Source: Leifsonia sp. 1010 (GTDB lineage: Bacteria > Actinomycetota > Actinomycetes > Actinomycetales > Microbacteriaceae). From it: a DNA stretch of 64,000 nucleotides. The stretch is from contig NZ_JAVDSL010000001.1 of NCBI RefSeq assembly GCF_031455295.1, positions 1,178,001 through 1,242,000 of the forward strand, in the 5' to 3' direction. Shown in pieces: positions 28,752-37,141 of the stretch; positions within the stretch are counted from its first letter, which is position 1; every line of letters starts with the position of its first letter. Below the pieces are notes generated by a model. It searched no databases, had not been told where the DNA came from, and worked only from the letters and a program-made list of their open reading frames with translations. A program made the translations under genes and the position numbers.

Positions 28752-29252
28752 ATCGAATCACAGACCGGCGGGCGGTACTGGTACGACCGTGCGGACCCGC
28801 ATACCGTTGACGTCCTGAACGCGCTGCGCGACTACCGCGCCGCCGAGCAGGCGATGCGTCGCCGTACCCGCGAGTCGATGCGCATGGGCGAGAACGATCT
28901 GCGTGCGTTGCGATTCCTGTTGAAACGGCAGAACGAGGGTGTTCCCGCGACACCGGCCGAGCTGGGTGCGCTCCTCAAGCTCAAGTCGTCGTCGGTGACC
29001 GTGATGCTCGACCGGCTGACCGTGGCCGGCTGGGTCACCCGGCAGCCGCACCCGGTCGACCGGCGCAGTCTGGTCATCCTGGCGACGCCGGGCGCCGACG
29101 AAGAGGTGCGGCACACCCTCGACGCGATGCATCGCCGCATGCTGGAAGCCGCCTCGGTGCTCGACGAGCGCCAGGCGGAGATCGTGAAGGGCTTCCTCGG
29201 ACGAATGTCCTCCGCACTCGAAGGCCTGGACCGCGGCGACACCGTCTCCTGA
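28752..29252 (+). CDS. MarR-family regulator, tandem copy 2, apparent ATC start
   Basis: The frame matching copy 1 is open from the stop at 28740 with no ATG, GTG, TTG or CTG before the conserved N-terminus (GGRYWYDRADPHTVDVLNALRDYRAAEQAM split across it). The ATC at 28752 aligns with the first codon of copy 1 and lies 6 nt after TAAAAT, where a leaderless transcript would start, giving 166 aa. The first standard start, ATG 28854, would delete about 34 homologous residues. Winged-helix motifs: MGENDLRALRFLLKRQ, LKSSSVTVMLDRLTVAGW, HPVDRRSLVI. A sequencing error at 28754 is the other explanation. Confidence 0.7.
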   Translation: MESQTGGRYWYDRADPHTVDVLNALRDYRAAEQAMRRRTRESMRMGENDLRALRFLLKRQNEGVPATPAELGALLKLKSSSVTVMLDRLTVAGWVTRQPHPVDRRSLVILATPGADEEVRHTLDAMHRRMLEAASVLDERQAEIVKGFLGRMSSALEGLDRGDTVS

Positions 29253-29342
29253 ACGTGACGTGGGAGGTCGCTCCGTGGGGGTAGACCCGCTTCCGCAACG
29301 GTGGGACCGTCGAAGACGAAACGGACCACGAAAGGGGACGTC

Positions 29343-29516
29343 ATGGGACTGGACGACAAGATCGAGAACGCCGGAGAGAAGCTGGGCGGAAACGCCAAGG
29401 AGGCCACGGGTAAGGCCACCGGCGACGAGCGTCTCGAGGCCGAAGGCAAGGGCGACCAGGTCAAGGCCGACGTCAAGCAGGCCGGCGAGAAGATCAAGGA
29501 CGCCTTCAAGCACTGA
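29343..29516 (+). CDS. CsbD-family stress protein
   Basis: A 57-aa, highly charged protein (MGLDDKIENAGEKLGG, KEATGKATGDERLEAEGK, KADVKQAGEKIKDAFKH) typical of the CsbD family, small general-stress proteins of unknown mechanism. The ATG at 29343 has AAGGGG 5 nt upstream. A strong hairpin terminator follows 14 nt after the stop, so it is probably a single-gene unit. Confidence 0.9.
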   Translation: MGLDDKIENAGEKLGGNAKEATGKATGDERLEAEGKGDQVKADVKQAGEKIKDAFKH

Positions 29517-29530
29517 CCCTCGGACGACCA

Positions 29531-29566
29531 CGAAGCCCCCGACCCGGATTCCGGGCGGGGGCTTCG
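29531..29566 (+). terminator. terminator hairpin after csbD-like gene
   Basis: CGAAGCCCCCG (29531-29541) pairs with CGGGGGCTTCG (29556-29566); the inner CCCGG/CCGGG extends the stem. Confidence 0.75.
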
Positions 29567-29622
29567 TCGCGTTCACCGGGACGTCGCACCGATTTCGCCT
29601 TTCGTTCACCGACGGCTCGGAG

Positions 29623-29628
29623 TAGTTT
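29623..29628 (+). promoter_or_regulatory. -10 box of leaderless promoter (111-aa membrane protein)
   Basis: TAGTTT ending 7 nt before the ATG at 29636. Confidence 0.5.
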
Positions 29629-29635
29629 CCGGTGC

Positions 29636-29971
29636 ATGGGAGACCGGACGGATCGCGCCAGGGCGGCGCGCAGGGCGGGGATCGGCGCGGTGCTCGCGCT
29701 CCTCACCCTGGTCGCGACGGTCGCGCTCGCCGTCGCCATCCCGACCCAGGGCGAGAACCCGCGAGCCTGGGGTGTGATCGTGTGCGGGCTGGTCACTGCG
29801 GGCCTGTGCACCGACTTCGCCCTCCGCAACCGGCGGCTGCTCCGGCACTACCGGGGCGACGATCTGGTGCCGCCGCACCATCCGGTTCTGCGGTACGCGG
29901 GCCCCCGGAGTCACGTGCCGGGGCGGCGCCAGGCATCAGCGAGTCAAGCGCGCGCGAAGGCCGCCCGGTAG
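29636..29971 (+). CDS. small membrane protein with two TM helices (111 aa)
   Basis: Two hydrophobic helices are clear (GAVLALLTLVATVALAVAI and WGVIVCGLVTAGLC) followed by a basic cytoplasmic tail. The N-terminus is Arg-rich, so both ends are probably inside. No family recognised. The start is leaderless. Its 3' end overlaps the convergent AraC-type gene by 28 bp. Confidence 0.65.
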   Translation: MGDRTDRARAARRAGIGAVLALLTLVATVALAVAIPTQGENPRAWGVIVCGLVTAGLCTDFALRNRRLLRHYRGDDLVPPHHPVLRYAGPRSHVPGRRQASASQARAKAAR

Positions 29972-30894
29972 CGCGTCGGAGGGACGCCCACCTCCGCGTC
30001 GAAGTGATGGCGGAGCAGTGTGGCGCTGCCGAAACCGCACTGGCGCGCCACCTCGTCGATGGGCAGGTCGGTCGTCTCGAGCAGCAGCCGGGCACGCAGG
30101 ATGCGCTGCGTGGTGAGCCACTGCATCGGCGGCACGCCGGTCTCCGCGACGAAGCGCCGTGAGAAGCTGCGGGTCGACATGTGGGTGCGCTCGGCGAGGC
30201 TGCCGACGGTGTGCGTCTCGTCGAGGCGCTCGGTGAGGTAGTCGATGAGCTCGCTGAAGGTGTCGTCCTCGCAGTCGCTGACCGGCTTGTCGATGTACTG
30301 GCGCTGGCCGCCGTCGCGCTGCGGCGGAACGACCATGTTGCGCGCGATCGTGTTCGCGACGGCGCTGCCGAGCTCGCGGCGCACGAGGTGGAGGCTGGCA
30401 TCGATGCCCGCAGACGTGCCCGCGCTGGTGATGATGCGGCCGTCGTCGACGAACAGCACGTCGGGGTCGACGCGGGCCTCCGGGAAGCGGCGCTGCAGCT
30501 GGTCGGAGAACCGCCAGTGCGTGGTGCAGTCGCGGCCGTCGAGCAGGCCGGCGGCACCGAGCGCGAACGCACCCGAGCAGACGCTGAGCAGGATGGCGCC
30601 CCGGTCGTATGCCCGGCGGAGCGCATCCAGGAACTCCTGCGGGTACTCGTCGCGGACAGTGGCGGCGGGGACGGCGATGAGGTCGGCGTCGTCCATCGCC
30701 TCGAGGCCGTAGGGGGCGGTGACGCTCACGCCGACCGGGCTCACGACCGGAGCGCCGGGGTGGATGGAGCACACGCGGAAATCGAACGGCTCCAGGCCCG
30801 CATAGCTGCGGTCAAGACCGAAGACCTCGCAGACGACCCCGAATTCGAACATGGCGAACTCGTCGATGAGGGGCACCGCGACCGATCGGATCAT
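29944..30894 (-). CDS. GlxA-type AraC regulator (DJ-1/PfpI domain plus AraC HTH)
   Basis: A 316-aa regulator. Residues 1-~175 form a DJ-1/PfpI class I amidotransferase-like sensor (VAVPLIDEFAMFEFGVVCEVFG, LLSVCSGAFALGAAGLLDGR with the nucleophile-elbow Cys), and the rest an AraC/XylS domain (VGSLAERTHMSTRSFSRRF, then WLTTQRILRARLLLE and VARQCGFGSATLLRHHF). Such proteins usually activate catabolic or stress genes. The ATG at 30894 follows a minus-strand TACACT by 6 nt (leaderless). The divergent gap contains a palindrome and a direct repeat that may be its sites. Confidence 0.9.
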   Translation of the reverse strand: MIRSVAVPLIDEFAMFEFGVVCEVFGLDRSYAGLEPFDFRVCSIHPGAPVVSPVGVSVTAPYGLEAMDDADLIAVPAATVRDEYPQEFLDALRRAYDRGAILLSVCSGAFALGAAGLLDGRDCTTHWRFSDQLQRRFPEARVDPDVLFVDDGRIITSAGTSAGIDASLHLVRRELGSAVANTIARNMVVPPQRDGGQRQYIDKPVSDCEDDTFSELIDYLTERLDETHTVGSLAERTHMSTRSFSRRFVAETGVPPMQWLTTQRILRARLLLETTDLPIDEVARQCGFGSATLLRHHFDAEVGVPPTRYRAAFARA

Positions 30895-30900
30895 GCCGTC

Positions 30901-30906
30901 AGTGTA
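30901..30906 (-). promoter_or_regulatory. -10 box of leaderless promoter (GlxA-type regulator)
   Basis: Minus-strand TACACT ending 6 nt before the ATG at 30894. Confidence 0.55.
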
Positions 30907-30910
30907 ATGG

Positions 30911-30962
30911 CCGTATCTTTGCGAAGATAGACCCAAAGCCATCTCGTGTCCGTATCTTTACG
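30911..30962. promoter_or_regulatory. palindrome and direct repeat between divergent genes
   Basis: TATCTT-N4-AAGATA (30914-30929) is a perfect 6-bp palindrome. CCGTATCTTTNCG occurs at 30911-30923 and again at 30950-30962 in the same orientation, 39 bp apart, a layout typical of AraC-type binding sites. Confidence 0.5.
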
Positions 30963-30966
30963 TCCG

Positions 30967-30972
30967 TAACGT
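30967..30972 (+). promoter_or_regulatory. -10 box of leaderless promoter (71-aa protein)
   Basis: TAACGT ending 7 nt before the ATG at 30980. Confidence 0.5.
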
Positions 30973-30979
30973 GAAGGTC

Positions 30980-31195
30980 ATGGCGAACACGACATGGACA
31001 CAGGGGATGGAACACAGCTGGGTCGCGCACCCGACCCGGACCAACGGCGGAGAACCGCCGCGCCGGCGCCGGTTCGTGCTCAGCGACTGGCTGCCGGCGG
31101 CGATCATGGCGCGCGGCGGACGCGTCGACCGCGAGACCGAGCGGGCGCTCGGCGATCTGCGGGCGATCCACGCGGCACGCGAGACGGGTCGCTGA
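30980..31195 (+). CDS. small hypothetical protein (71 aa)
   Basis: MANTTWTQGMEHSWVAHPTR opens a soluble, Arg-rich small protein ending in ERALGDLRAIHAARETGR, probably one amphipathic helix. No domain recognised. The ATG at 30980 is supported by TAACGT 7 nt upstream. It is divergent from the GlxA-type regulator and may be its target. Confidence 0.55.
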   Translation: MANTTWTQGMEHSWVAHPTRTNGGEPPRRRRFVLSDWLPAAIMARGGRVDRETERALGDLRAIHAARETGR

Positions 31196-31219
31196 GGCCG
31201 GCCCAGCCGCATTCAGGGG

Positions 31220-31261
31220 GCGCAACACGCCGTTATGGTGCCGCCATTACGGCGTGTCGCG
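31220..31261. repeat. intergenic palindrome type B, copy 1
   Basis: GCGCAACACGCCGTTATGG (31220-31238) and CCATTACGGCGTGTCGCG (31244-31261) pair with two mismatches around TGCCG. The core CGCAACACGCCGT / ACGGCGTGTCGCG recurs at 56542-56595. The second arm includes the last codons and TAA of the LacI gene, so the element overlaps coding sequence. Confidence 0.8.
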
Positions 31262-32368
31262 ACCCACGAACTCGGTGATAGCAGCGACGGGCATGGCGGC
31301 GGCGCGCGGCGCCGGTCCGACCGACGAGCGACGCAGCAGATCGGCGTCGAAGACGACCGCGGCGTCATCGACCCGCTCGCCGTGGATGCGCTCCAGCGCA
31401 CGACGAGCGGCGGCGGCACCCAGCTCGTAGATCGGCTGCTCGACGACCGTCAGCGGCGGCGTGGTGATGCTCGTCCACTCCGGGTTGTCGAACGAGATCA
31501 GGGAGACGTCGTCCGGGATGCTCAGCCCGAGCGTCCGGATGGTTTGGAAGACCGCCATGGCGATGAGGCTGTCGGACGCGATGATGGCGGTCACCGGGTC
31601 GTCGCTCTCGAGAAGCTCGCGCGCCACCACATCCACTCCGCGGCGGCGGGCGTCGAGGCGGATGTTGCGCTCGGGCGACGGGATGCCGGCGGCCGTCAAC
31701 GTCTCGAGCACGCCGGCGACGCGGTCGGCGACGCTGGACATGGTGATGCGGTCGCCCGGCGTGTACTGCGACGCCGGGTGGTCGTGCGTCGAGATGAAGG
31801 CGATCCGGCGATGCCCCTCGGCGAGGAGTTCGGCGGTGGCTCGCGCGGCGGCGGACCGGTTGTCGACCGTGACGGAGTCGTAGGGTTCGCCGTCGGCCCG
31901 GCGGTCGAGGAGGACCAGCGGCCGGCCCGCGGCGCCGACGGCCGCGAGGTGGGCCACCCGCGCAGACGAGGCCGGAGCCACGATCAGGGCGTCGACCTGC
32001 TTGTCCAGCAGGACGTCGACGGCCGCTTCCTCCGCATCCACATCCTCGTCGGAATTCGTGAGGATGACGTCGTAACCGGCTTTGCTGGCGACATCGGAGA
32101 TACCGCGCATGGCGTGCGCGAAGAACGGGTTCTCGATGTCGCCGACGACCACTCCGATGGTGTTCGAGCGGCCGGTGTTCATCGACCGGGCGAGAGCGTT
32201 CGGGCGGTAGTTGAGCTCCTCCGCCGCGGCCAGCACGCGGGAGCGGACGGCGTCGCTGACCTGCCCGTAATCGCCCAGTGCGCGGGCCGCCGTCGCCTTC
32301 GACACCTTGGCCGCCCGGGCGATGTCGGCGACCGTGACGGCGCGCCGGGATGCGGGGCGTGGGGACAT
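31247..32368 (-). CDS. LacI-family transcriptional repressor
   Basis: A 373-aa regulator with N-terminal LacI helix-turn-helix (VTVADIARAAKVSKATAARALGDYG, then NYRPNALARSM hinge) and a periplasmic-binding-like effector domain (NTIGVVVGDIENPFFAHAMRGI, DALIVAPAS, DDVSLISFDNPEW). The ATG at 32368 has AGGAGGAAGG upstream. It is divergent from an ABC importer operon, and two copies of the palindrome GAGACCGGTCTC lie between them. It most likely represses that operon until a sugar- or amine-type ligand binds. Confidence 0.93.
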   Translation of the reverse strand: MSPRPASRRAVTVADIARAAKVSKATAARALGDYGQVSDAVRSRVLAAAEELNYRPNALARSMNTGRSNTIGVVVGDIENPFFAHAMRGISDVASKAGYDVILTNSDEDVDAEEAAVDVLLDKQVDALIVAPASSARVAHLAAVGAAGRPLVLLDRRADGEPYDSVTVDNRSAAARATAELLAEGHRRIAFISTHDHPASQYTPGDRITMSSVADRVAGVLETLTAAGIPSPERNIRLDARRRGVDVVARELLESDDPVTAIIASDSLIAMAVFQTIRTLGLSIPDDVSLISFDNPEWTSITTPPLTVVEQPIYELGAAAARRALERIHGERVDDAAVVFDADLLRRSSVGPAPRAAAMPVAAITEFVGRDTP

Positions 32369-32443
32369 CGGTGCCGCCTTCCTCCTGCGAACTCGACGTG
32401 TTGACGAACGCGGGAAACGTGATGTAGCGTCCCAGAAAACCAA

Positions 32444-32484
32444 CTGAGACCGGTCTCAGCGTAATCGCCAGAGACCGGTCTCAG
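32444..32484. promoter_or_regulatory. twin LacI-family operators
   Basis: CTGAGACCGGTCTCAG (32444-32459) is a perfect 16-bp palindrome; its 12-bp core GAGACCGGTCTC recurs at 32471-32482, 25 bp away. The central CG is typical for LacI/PurR-class sites. Position between the divergent lacI-type and ABC genes supports control of both. Confidence 0.75.
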
Positions 32485-32557
32485 CAACCCGCACCGATCG
32501 ACGAGGATCGCACGTCCCGTTTCTCGCCGACCATCCCCAGACGATTGGACCCCCGCA

Positions 32558-33424
32558 GTGAAACGACGCACCTTCCTCCGGCCGGCCGCCCTGCTGGCCG
32601 CCGCGGCCACCGCCGCCCTGGTCCTCGCTGCCTGCAGCGCCGGCGGCGCCTCCGGCTCCGCCACCAAGGACAACCCGTACGGCCTCATCGAAGCCGGCAC
32701 GGTCCGTGTCGCCAGCCTCGGCGACGCCAAGCCGTACACCTTCACCGACGCCAAGGGCGACTTCACCGGCTTCGACGTCGAGCTGTTCACCGACGTCGCC
32801 AAGCGCGCCGGTCTCGGCAAGGCCGTCTTCACCGGACAGGACTTCTCCGGTCTGCTCGCCGCCGTCGCGAACCACCAGTTCGACGTGGGCGTCGCCGCGA
32901 TCGGCATCACCGACGAGCGCAAGAAGACGGTCGACTTCTCCGACGGCTACCTCGCGGGCTACCTCACCGTGCTCACGACCAAGGCCGGCGGCATCGACTC
33001 GGCGAAGGACCTCGCCGGGAAGCGCCTCGGCGTCGTGCAGGGCACCCTGCAGGAGGCGTACGCCGTCAAGAACTTCCCCAAGGCGAACCTCGTCCGCTTC
33101 CCCGACAACAACGCGGCCGTCTCCGCGGTCAACAGCGGATCGGTGGACGCGCACTTCCTCGACTACGAGGCGGCCAAGAGCTACGTCGCCCAGTACCCGA
33201 CGTTGAAGGACGCGGAGGACATCCCCTCGTTCGACGCCCCCGCCGGCTTCGCCATCGCCAAGGGCAACCCCGCCCTGAAGAGCGCGCTGAACAAGGCGCT
33301 CCACGAGGCGATGGAGGACGGCACCTGGAAGAAGCTCTACCAGAAGTGGTTCCCCGGGTCGCCGATGCCGACCCAGTACCTGCCGAAGGCGGAGCAGACC
33401 TCGACGCCGACCCCGTCGAAGTAG
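32558..33424 (+). CDS. ABC transporter substrate-binding lipoprotein (polar amino-acid family)
   Basis: A 288-aa SBP of the family-3 type. The signal peptide ends in a lipobox LAAC, giving a lipid anchor at the outer membrane face. The mature protein has [31 protein letters not shown] and [26 protein letters not shown] at 32558 is the start. It captures the substrate for the permease and ATPase that follow. The family binds amino acids, opines and related compounds; the LacI-type regulator hints at a sugar-containing ligand. Confidence 0.92.
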   Translation: MKRRTFLRPAALLAAAATAALVLAACSAGGASGSATKDNPYGLIEAGTVRVASLGDAKPYTFTDAKGDFTGFDVELFTDVAKRAGLGKAVFTGQDFSGLLAAVANHQFDVGVAAIGITDERKKTVDFSDGYLAGYLTVLTTKAGGIDSAKDLAGKRLGVVQGTLQEAYAVKNFPKANLVRFPDNNAAVSAVNSGSVDAHFLDYEAAKSYVAQYPTLKDAEDIPSFDAPAGFAIAKGNPALKSALNKALHEAMEDGTWKKLYQKWFPGSPMPTQYLPKAEQTSTPTPSK

Positions 33425-33442
33425 GAGCTCAGGGAGATCCCC

Positions 33443-34231
33443 ATGGACTGGCTGACCACCATCACGCACACCTTCTTCGACATCCCGTCGATGCTGCAGG
33501 TCTTCCCGCAGCTCCTCGGAGTCGGACTCGTCAACACGCTGATCATCTCGATCGCGGCGACCGTCATCGGCGTCGTGCTCGGCATGGTGGTCGCCGTCAT
33601 GGGGATCTCCACCTCGCGCTGGCTCCGCATCCCCGCCCGCATCTACACGGACGTGTTCCGCGGGCTTCCGGCGATCCTCACCATCCTGCTCATCGGCCAG
33701 GGCTTCGCCCGGTTCTCGCAGTCGATCTTCGGGCCGTCCCCGTACCCGCTCGGCATCCTGGCGCTGTCGTTGATCGCGGCCGCGTACATCGGCGAGATCT
33801 TCCGCGCCGGCATCCAGAGCGTCGACCGCGGGCAACTCGAAGCCTGCCGGGCGCTCGGCCTCAGCTACGCGAAGGCCATGGCCCTCGTGGTCGTGCCGCA
33901 GGGCATCCGCCGGGTGCTCCCCGCCCTCGTCAACCAGTTCATCGCCATCGTGAAGGACTCGAGCCTCGTGTACTTCCTCGGGCTGCTGGTGGGCGAGCGG
34001 GAGCTGTTCCGCGTCGGCCAGGACGCCGCGGTGCTGACCGGCAACCTGTCACCGCTCGTGCTCGCCGGACTGTTCTACCTCGTGATCACGGTGCCGCTGA
34101 CGCACCTCGTCAACTACTTCGACAACCGGTTCCGCACCGGACGACGCAAGCCGGCCCCGCCGAAGAGCGGACTGGACGAGCTGGACGAGGTCCAGCCGCC
34201 GGCACCCCTCACCCTCGGGAGCAACACATGA
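33443..34231 (+). CDS. ABC transporter permease, polar amino-acid family
   Basis: A 262-aa membrane protein with about five helices and the HisM/GlnP-type EAA loop (QLEACRALGLSYAKAMALVVVPQGIRRVLPAL). PARIYTDVFRGLPAILTILL matches the family's N-terminal part. Start ATG has AGGGAG 6 nt upstream. Its stop overlaps the ATPase ATG (ATGA). Only one permease gene is present, so it probably works as a homodimer. Confidence 0.92.
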   Translation: MDWLTTITHTFFDIPSMLQVFPQLLGVGLVNTLIISIAATVIGVVLGMVVAVMGISTSRWLRIPARIYTDVFRGLPAILTILLIGQGFARFSQSIFGPSPYPLGILALSLIAAAYIGEIFRAGIQSVDRGQLEACRALGLSYAKAMALVVVPQGIRRVLPALVNQFIAIVKDSSLVYFLGLLVGERELFRVGQDAAVLTGNLSPLVLAGLFYLVITVPLTHLVNYFDNRFRTGRRKPAPPKSGLDELDEVQPPAPLTLGSNT

Positions 34232-34998
34232 CCTACACCTCTCCGCTTCCCGCGCAGCAGACGCCGGACTTCCGCGGCTCCGCGCTCGACCTCGTCGACC
34301 TGACGATGGCCTACGGCGATATCGACGTGCTCCGCGGCGTCAGCATCTCCGTCGCACCCGGCACCACCACCTGCGTCATCGGCCCTTCCGGGTCGGGCAA
34401 GTCGACGATGCTCCGCGGCATCAACCGGCTGCACGAGCCGAAGAGCGGGGATGTGCGCCTCGACGGCGAGAGCATCCTCGGGACGAAGCCGGATGTGCTT
34501 CGCCGCCGCATCGGCCTGGTATTCCAGCACTTCAACCTGTTCCCGGACCACACCGCCCTGCAGAACGTGATGCTGGCGCTGCGGTCGGTGAAGCGGATGC
34601 CGAAGGCGGAGGCGCAGCGGATCGCCGAGGAGCGCCTCGTCGAGGTCGGACTCGGCGAGCGGATGGACCACCGGCCGCGCGACCTCTCCGGCGGCCAGCA
34701 GCAGCGCGTCGCCATCGCCCGCGCGCTCGCCATGGAGCCGGAGGTCATGCTGTTCGACGAGGTCACCAGCGCGCTCGACCCGGAGCTCGTGAAGGGCGTG
34801 CTGAACCTGATGGCCGACCTGGGCCGCCGGGGCATGACGATGGTCGTCGTCACCCACGAGATGAACTTCGCCCGCAAGGTCGCCGACCAGGTCGTGTTCA
34901 TGGACGAGGGCCGGGTCGTGGAGGCGGGACGACCGGACGACTTGTTCGACCGGCCGCAGAGCCCGCGCCTGCAGCGCTTCCTCTCGGAGGTGCTGTGA
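34228..34998 (+). CDS. ABC transporter ATP-binding protein, polar amino-acid family
   Basis: A 256-aa ATPase: Walker A GPSGSGKST, signature LSGGQQQR, Walker B VMLFDEVTSALDPE, switch THEM. The Q-loop FQHFNLFPDHTALQNV is the HisP/GlnQ form. It powers uptake with the preceding permease, overlaps it by ATGA, and its stop overlaps the next start (GTGA). Confidence 0.94.
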   Translation: MTYTSPLPAQQTPDFRGSALDLVDLTMAYGDIDVLRGVSISVAPGTTTCVIGPSGSGKSTMLRGINRLHEPKSGDVRLDGESILGTKPDVLRRRIGLVFQHFNLFPDHTALQNVMLALRSVKRMPKAEAQRIAEERLVEVGLGERMDHRPRDLSGGQQQRVAIARALAMEPEVMLFDEVTSALDPELVKGVLNLMADLGRRGMTMVVVTHEMNFARKVADQVVFMDEGRVVEAGRPDDLFDRPQSPRLQRFLSEVL

Positions 34999-35999
34999 TC
35001 CGCGTCGGCCTGATCGGCTACGGCGTCGCCGGCCGGGTCTTCCACGCGCCGTTCCTCGCGGCGGACCCCGCCTTCGAGCTCGCGGCGGTCGTCACGTCGC
35101 AGACGGACCGGCTGGCCGCCGACCATCCGGGCGCGACAGCGGTGCCGGACGTGGATGCGCTGCTCGCGCATCCCGGGCTCGACCTGGTGGTCGTCGCCTC
35201 GCCGACCCCGCTGCACGTCGCCCACGCGACGGCCGCCATCGACGCGGGGCTAGCCGTGGTCGTCGACAAGCCGTTCGCGCCGGACACGGCCGCCGGCCGG
35301 GCCCTGATCGAGCGCGCCGAAGGGGCGGGCGTTCCGTTCACCGTCTTCCAGAACCGCCGGTGGGACGGCGACTTCCTCACCCTGCGGCGTCTCGTCGGCG
35401 ACGGGGCGCTGGGCGACGTCCGCCGCTTCGAGTCGCGGTTCGAGTGGTGGAAGCCCGCGGCCGACGAGTCGTGGAAGTCGACCACCTCCGCGCAGGAGGG
35501 CGGCGGCATCCTCTTCGACCTCGGCGCCCACCTCATCGACCAGGCCCTGCTGCTGTTCGGCCCGGCCCGGGTGACGCACGCCGAGCTGCGCAACCGCCGC
35601 GAGGCGGGCGCCGACGACGACGTGTTCGTCGTGCTCGAGCATGATGCCGGCACCACCAGCCACCTCTGGATGAGCGCCGTCGCGCCCATCGCCGGGCCGC
35701 GGTTCCGCGTGCTCGGCTCGCGCTCCGGCTTCGTCTCCTGGGGCCTCGACCCGCAGGAGTCGCAGCTCGCCAGCGGCACCCTCCCCGGCAACCCGCGGCT
35801 CGGGCAGGCGCCCGCGCCGGGGCGTCTCGGCACGGACGCGCACCCGGATGAGATCCCGCTCGTGCCCGGCGACTACGCCGCCTTCTACCGCGGGCTCGCC
35901 TCGGCGCTCCAAAACGGTACACCGCTTCCGGTGGACCCGCGGGAGAGCCTGGCGGCCCTCGAACTGATCGACACCATCCACACGCTGAACCGAAAGTGA
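34995..35999 (+). CDS. Gfo/Idh/MocA-family NAD(P)-dependent oxidoreductase
   Basis: A 334-aa dehydrogenase. An N-terminal Rossmann fold (IRVGLIGYGVAGRVFHAPF) is followed by the family EKP-like motif, here VDKPFAPD, and the C-terminal alpha/beta domain (EGGGILFDLGAHLIDQALLLFG with DLGAHLID). These enzymes oxidise or reduce sugars, inositols and imine-type intermediates. The GTG start overlaps the upstream stop. In this operon it probably processes the imported compound or the product of the FAD oxidase downstream. Confidence 0.92.
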   Translation: MIRVGLIGYGVAGRVFHAPFLAADPAFELAAVVTSQTDRLAADHPGATAVPDVDALLAHPGLDLVVVASPTPLHVAHATAAIDAGLAVVVDKPFAPDTAAGRALIERAEGAGVPFTVFQNRRWDGDFLTLRRLVGDGALGDVRRFESRFEWWKPAADESWKSTTSAQEGGGILFDLGAHLIDQALLLFGPARVTHAELRNRREAGADDDVFVVLEHDAGTTSHLWMSAVAPIAGPRFRVLGSRSGFVSWGLDPQESQLASGTLPGNPRLGQAPAPGRLGTDAHPDEIPLVPGDYAAFYRGLASALQNGTPLPVDPRESLAALELIDTIHTLNRK

Positions 36000-37135
36000 G
36001 CACCATGACCGCACCATCCATCCGCACCCGCGTCGTCGTCATCGGCGGCGGCATCCTCGGTGTCTCGACGGCGACCCAGCTGGTCCGCTCCGGCGCCGAG
36101 GTGACGCTGCTGACCGAGGCGGAGCTCGCCAGCGGCGCCAGCGGACGCTCGCTCTCCTGGCTGAACACGGCCGGCCTGCGCTCGCCGGAGTACCACGCCC
36201 TGCGCCAGCTCGGCATCGACCGCTACCGCACGCTCGCGGCCCGCGCCGACGTCGCGGAATTCCTGCGCTTCGACGGCGGGCTGACCTGGGCGCCGGAGGG
36301 GGAGTCGTTCGCGCACATCCTGCAGCACGAGCGCTCCATCGGCTACGACGCCCAGTGGCTCAGCGCCGACGACATCGCCGAGTGGGCCCCCGGGGTCGAC
36401 CCGGCGGCCATCGCCTCCGAGGGCGCCATCTTCAACCCGGGCGAGGGCTGGGTCGACCTGCCGTCGCTTATCGCGTACCTCGCGGCGGAATTCACGTCGC
36501 GCGGCGGAACGCTGATCACCAACGCCGGACACGTCGAGGTCGTGGTGGAGGACGGCCGGGCGGTCGGCGCCGTCACGCCGGACGGCCGTCGCTTCGACGC
36601 GGACGCCGTGCTGCTCGCGACCGGCCCGGGCGTGCCCGCGCAGGTGGCCGAGCACGGCGTGACGATCGAGGACGGCAGCCCGGAGGCGCTCCTCGTCTGG
36701 ACGAAGCCCGTCCAGACCGAGTTGACGGCCGTGCTGAACACGCCCAACGTCGCGGTCCGGCCGACCCCGACCGGTGCGCTGGCGCTCGACTCGGCCTGGT
36801 CGGAGGAGGCGCTGATCGTCGGCGACGACGGCTCCGTGACCGTGCCGGACGGCATCGTCGACCGCCTGCTGGAGGAGGCGTCGCGCGTGCTCGCCGGTCA
36901 CCCGACGCTGGAGCTGGACGGCTTTGGCATCGGCGGCAAGCCCATCCCCGGCGACGGCGAGCCCGTGCTCGGCGAGCTGGAGCAGATCGACGGCTACTTC
37001 GTGGCCTTCACCCACAGCGGCGCAACGCTCGGGCTGATCGCGGGCGAAATCCTCGCCCGCGAGATCCTGACCGGCGAGAAGTCGCCGCTCCTCGACACGT
37101 TCCGCCCGGCGCGCTTCTCGGCCGCCCTGGTGTGA
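35996..37135 (+). CDS. FAD-dependent amine/amino-acid oxidase (DAO family)
   Basis: A 379-aa flavoprotein with the dinucleotide motif VVVIGGGILGVSTATQLV and the C-terminal DAO signature around YFVAFTHSGATLGLIAGEILA. The family oxidises C-N bonds in D-amino acids, glycine, sarcosine or N-alkyl amino acids. The GTG at 35996 overlaps the upstream stop, and it is the last gene of the LacI-controlled operon. Co-occurrence with an amino-acid-type importer and a Gfo/Idh/MocA enzyme suggests cleavage of an opine- or Amadori-like compound, but that is inference. Confidence 0.88.
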   Translation: MSTMTAPSIRTRVVVIGGGILGVSTATQLVRSGAEVTLLTEAELASGASGRSLSWLNTAGLRSPEYHALRQLGIDRYRTLAARADVAEFLRFDGGLTWAPEGESFAHILQHERSIGYDAQWLSADDIAEWAPGVDPAAIASEGAIFNPGEGWVDLPSLIAYLAAEFTSRGGTLITNAGHVEVVVEDGRAVGAVTPDGRRFDADAVLLATGPGVPAQVAEHGVTIEDGSPEALLVWTKPVQTELTAVLNTPNVAVRPTPTGALALDSAWSEEALIVGDDGSVTVPDGIVDRLLEEASRVLAGHPTLELDGFGIGGKPIPGDGEPVLGELEQIDGYFVAFTHSGATLGLIAGEILAREILTGEKSPLLDTFRPARFSAALV

Positions 37136-37141
37136 ACGTCG

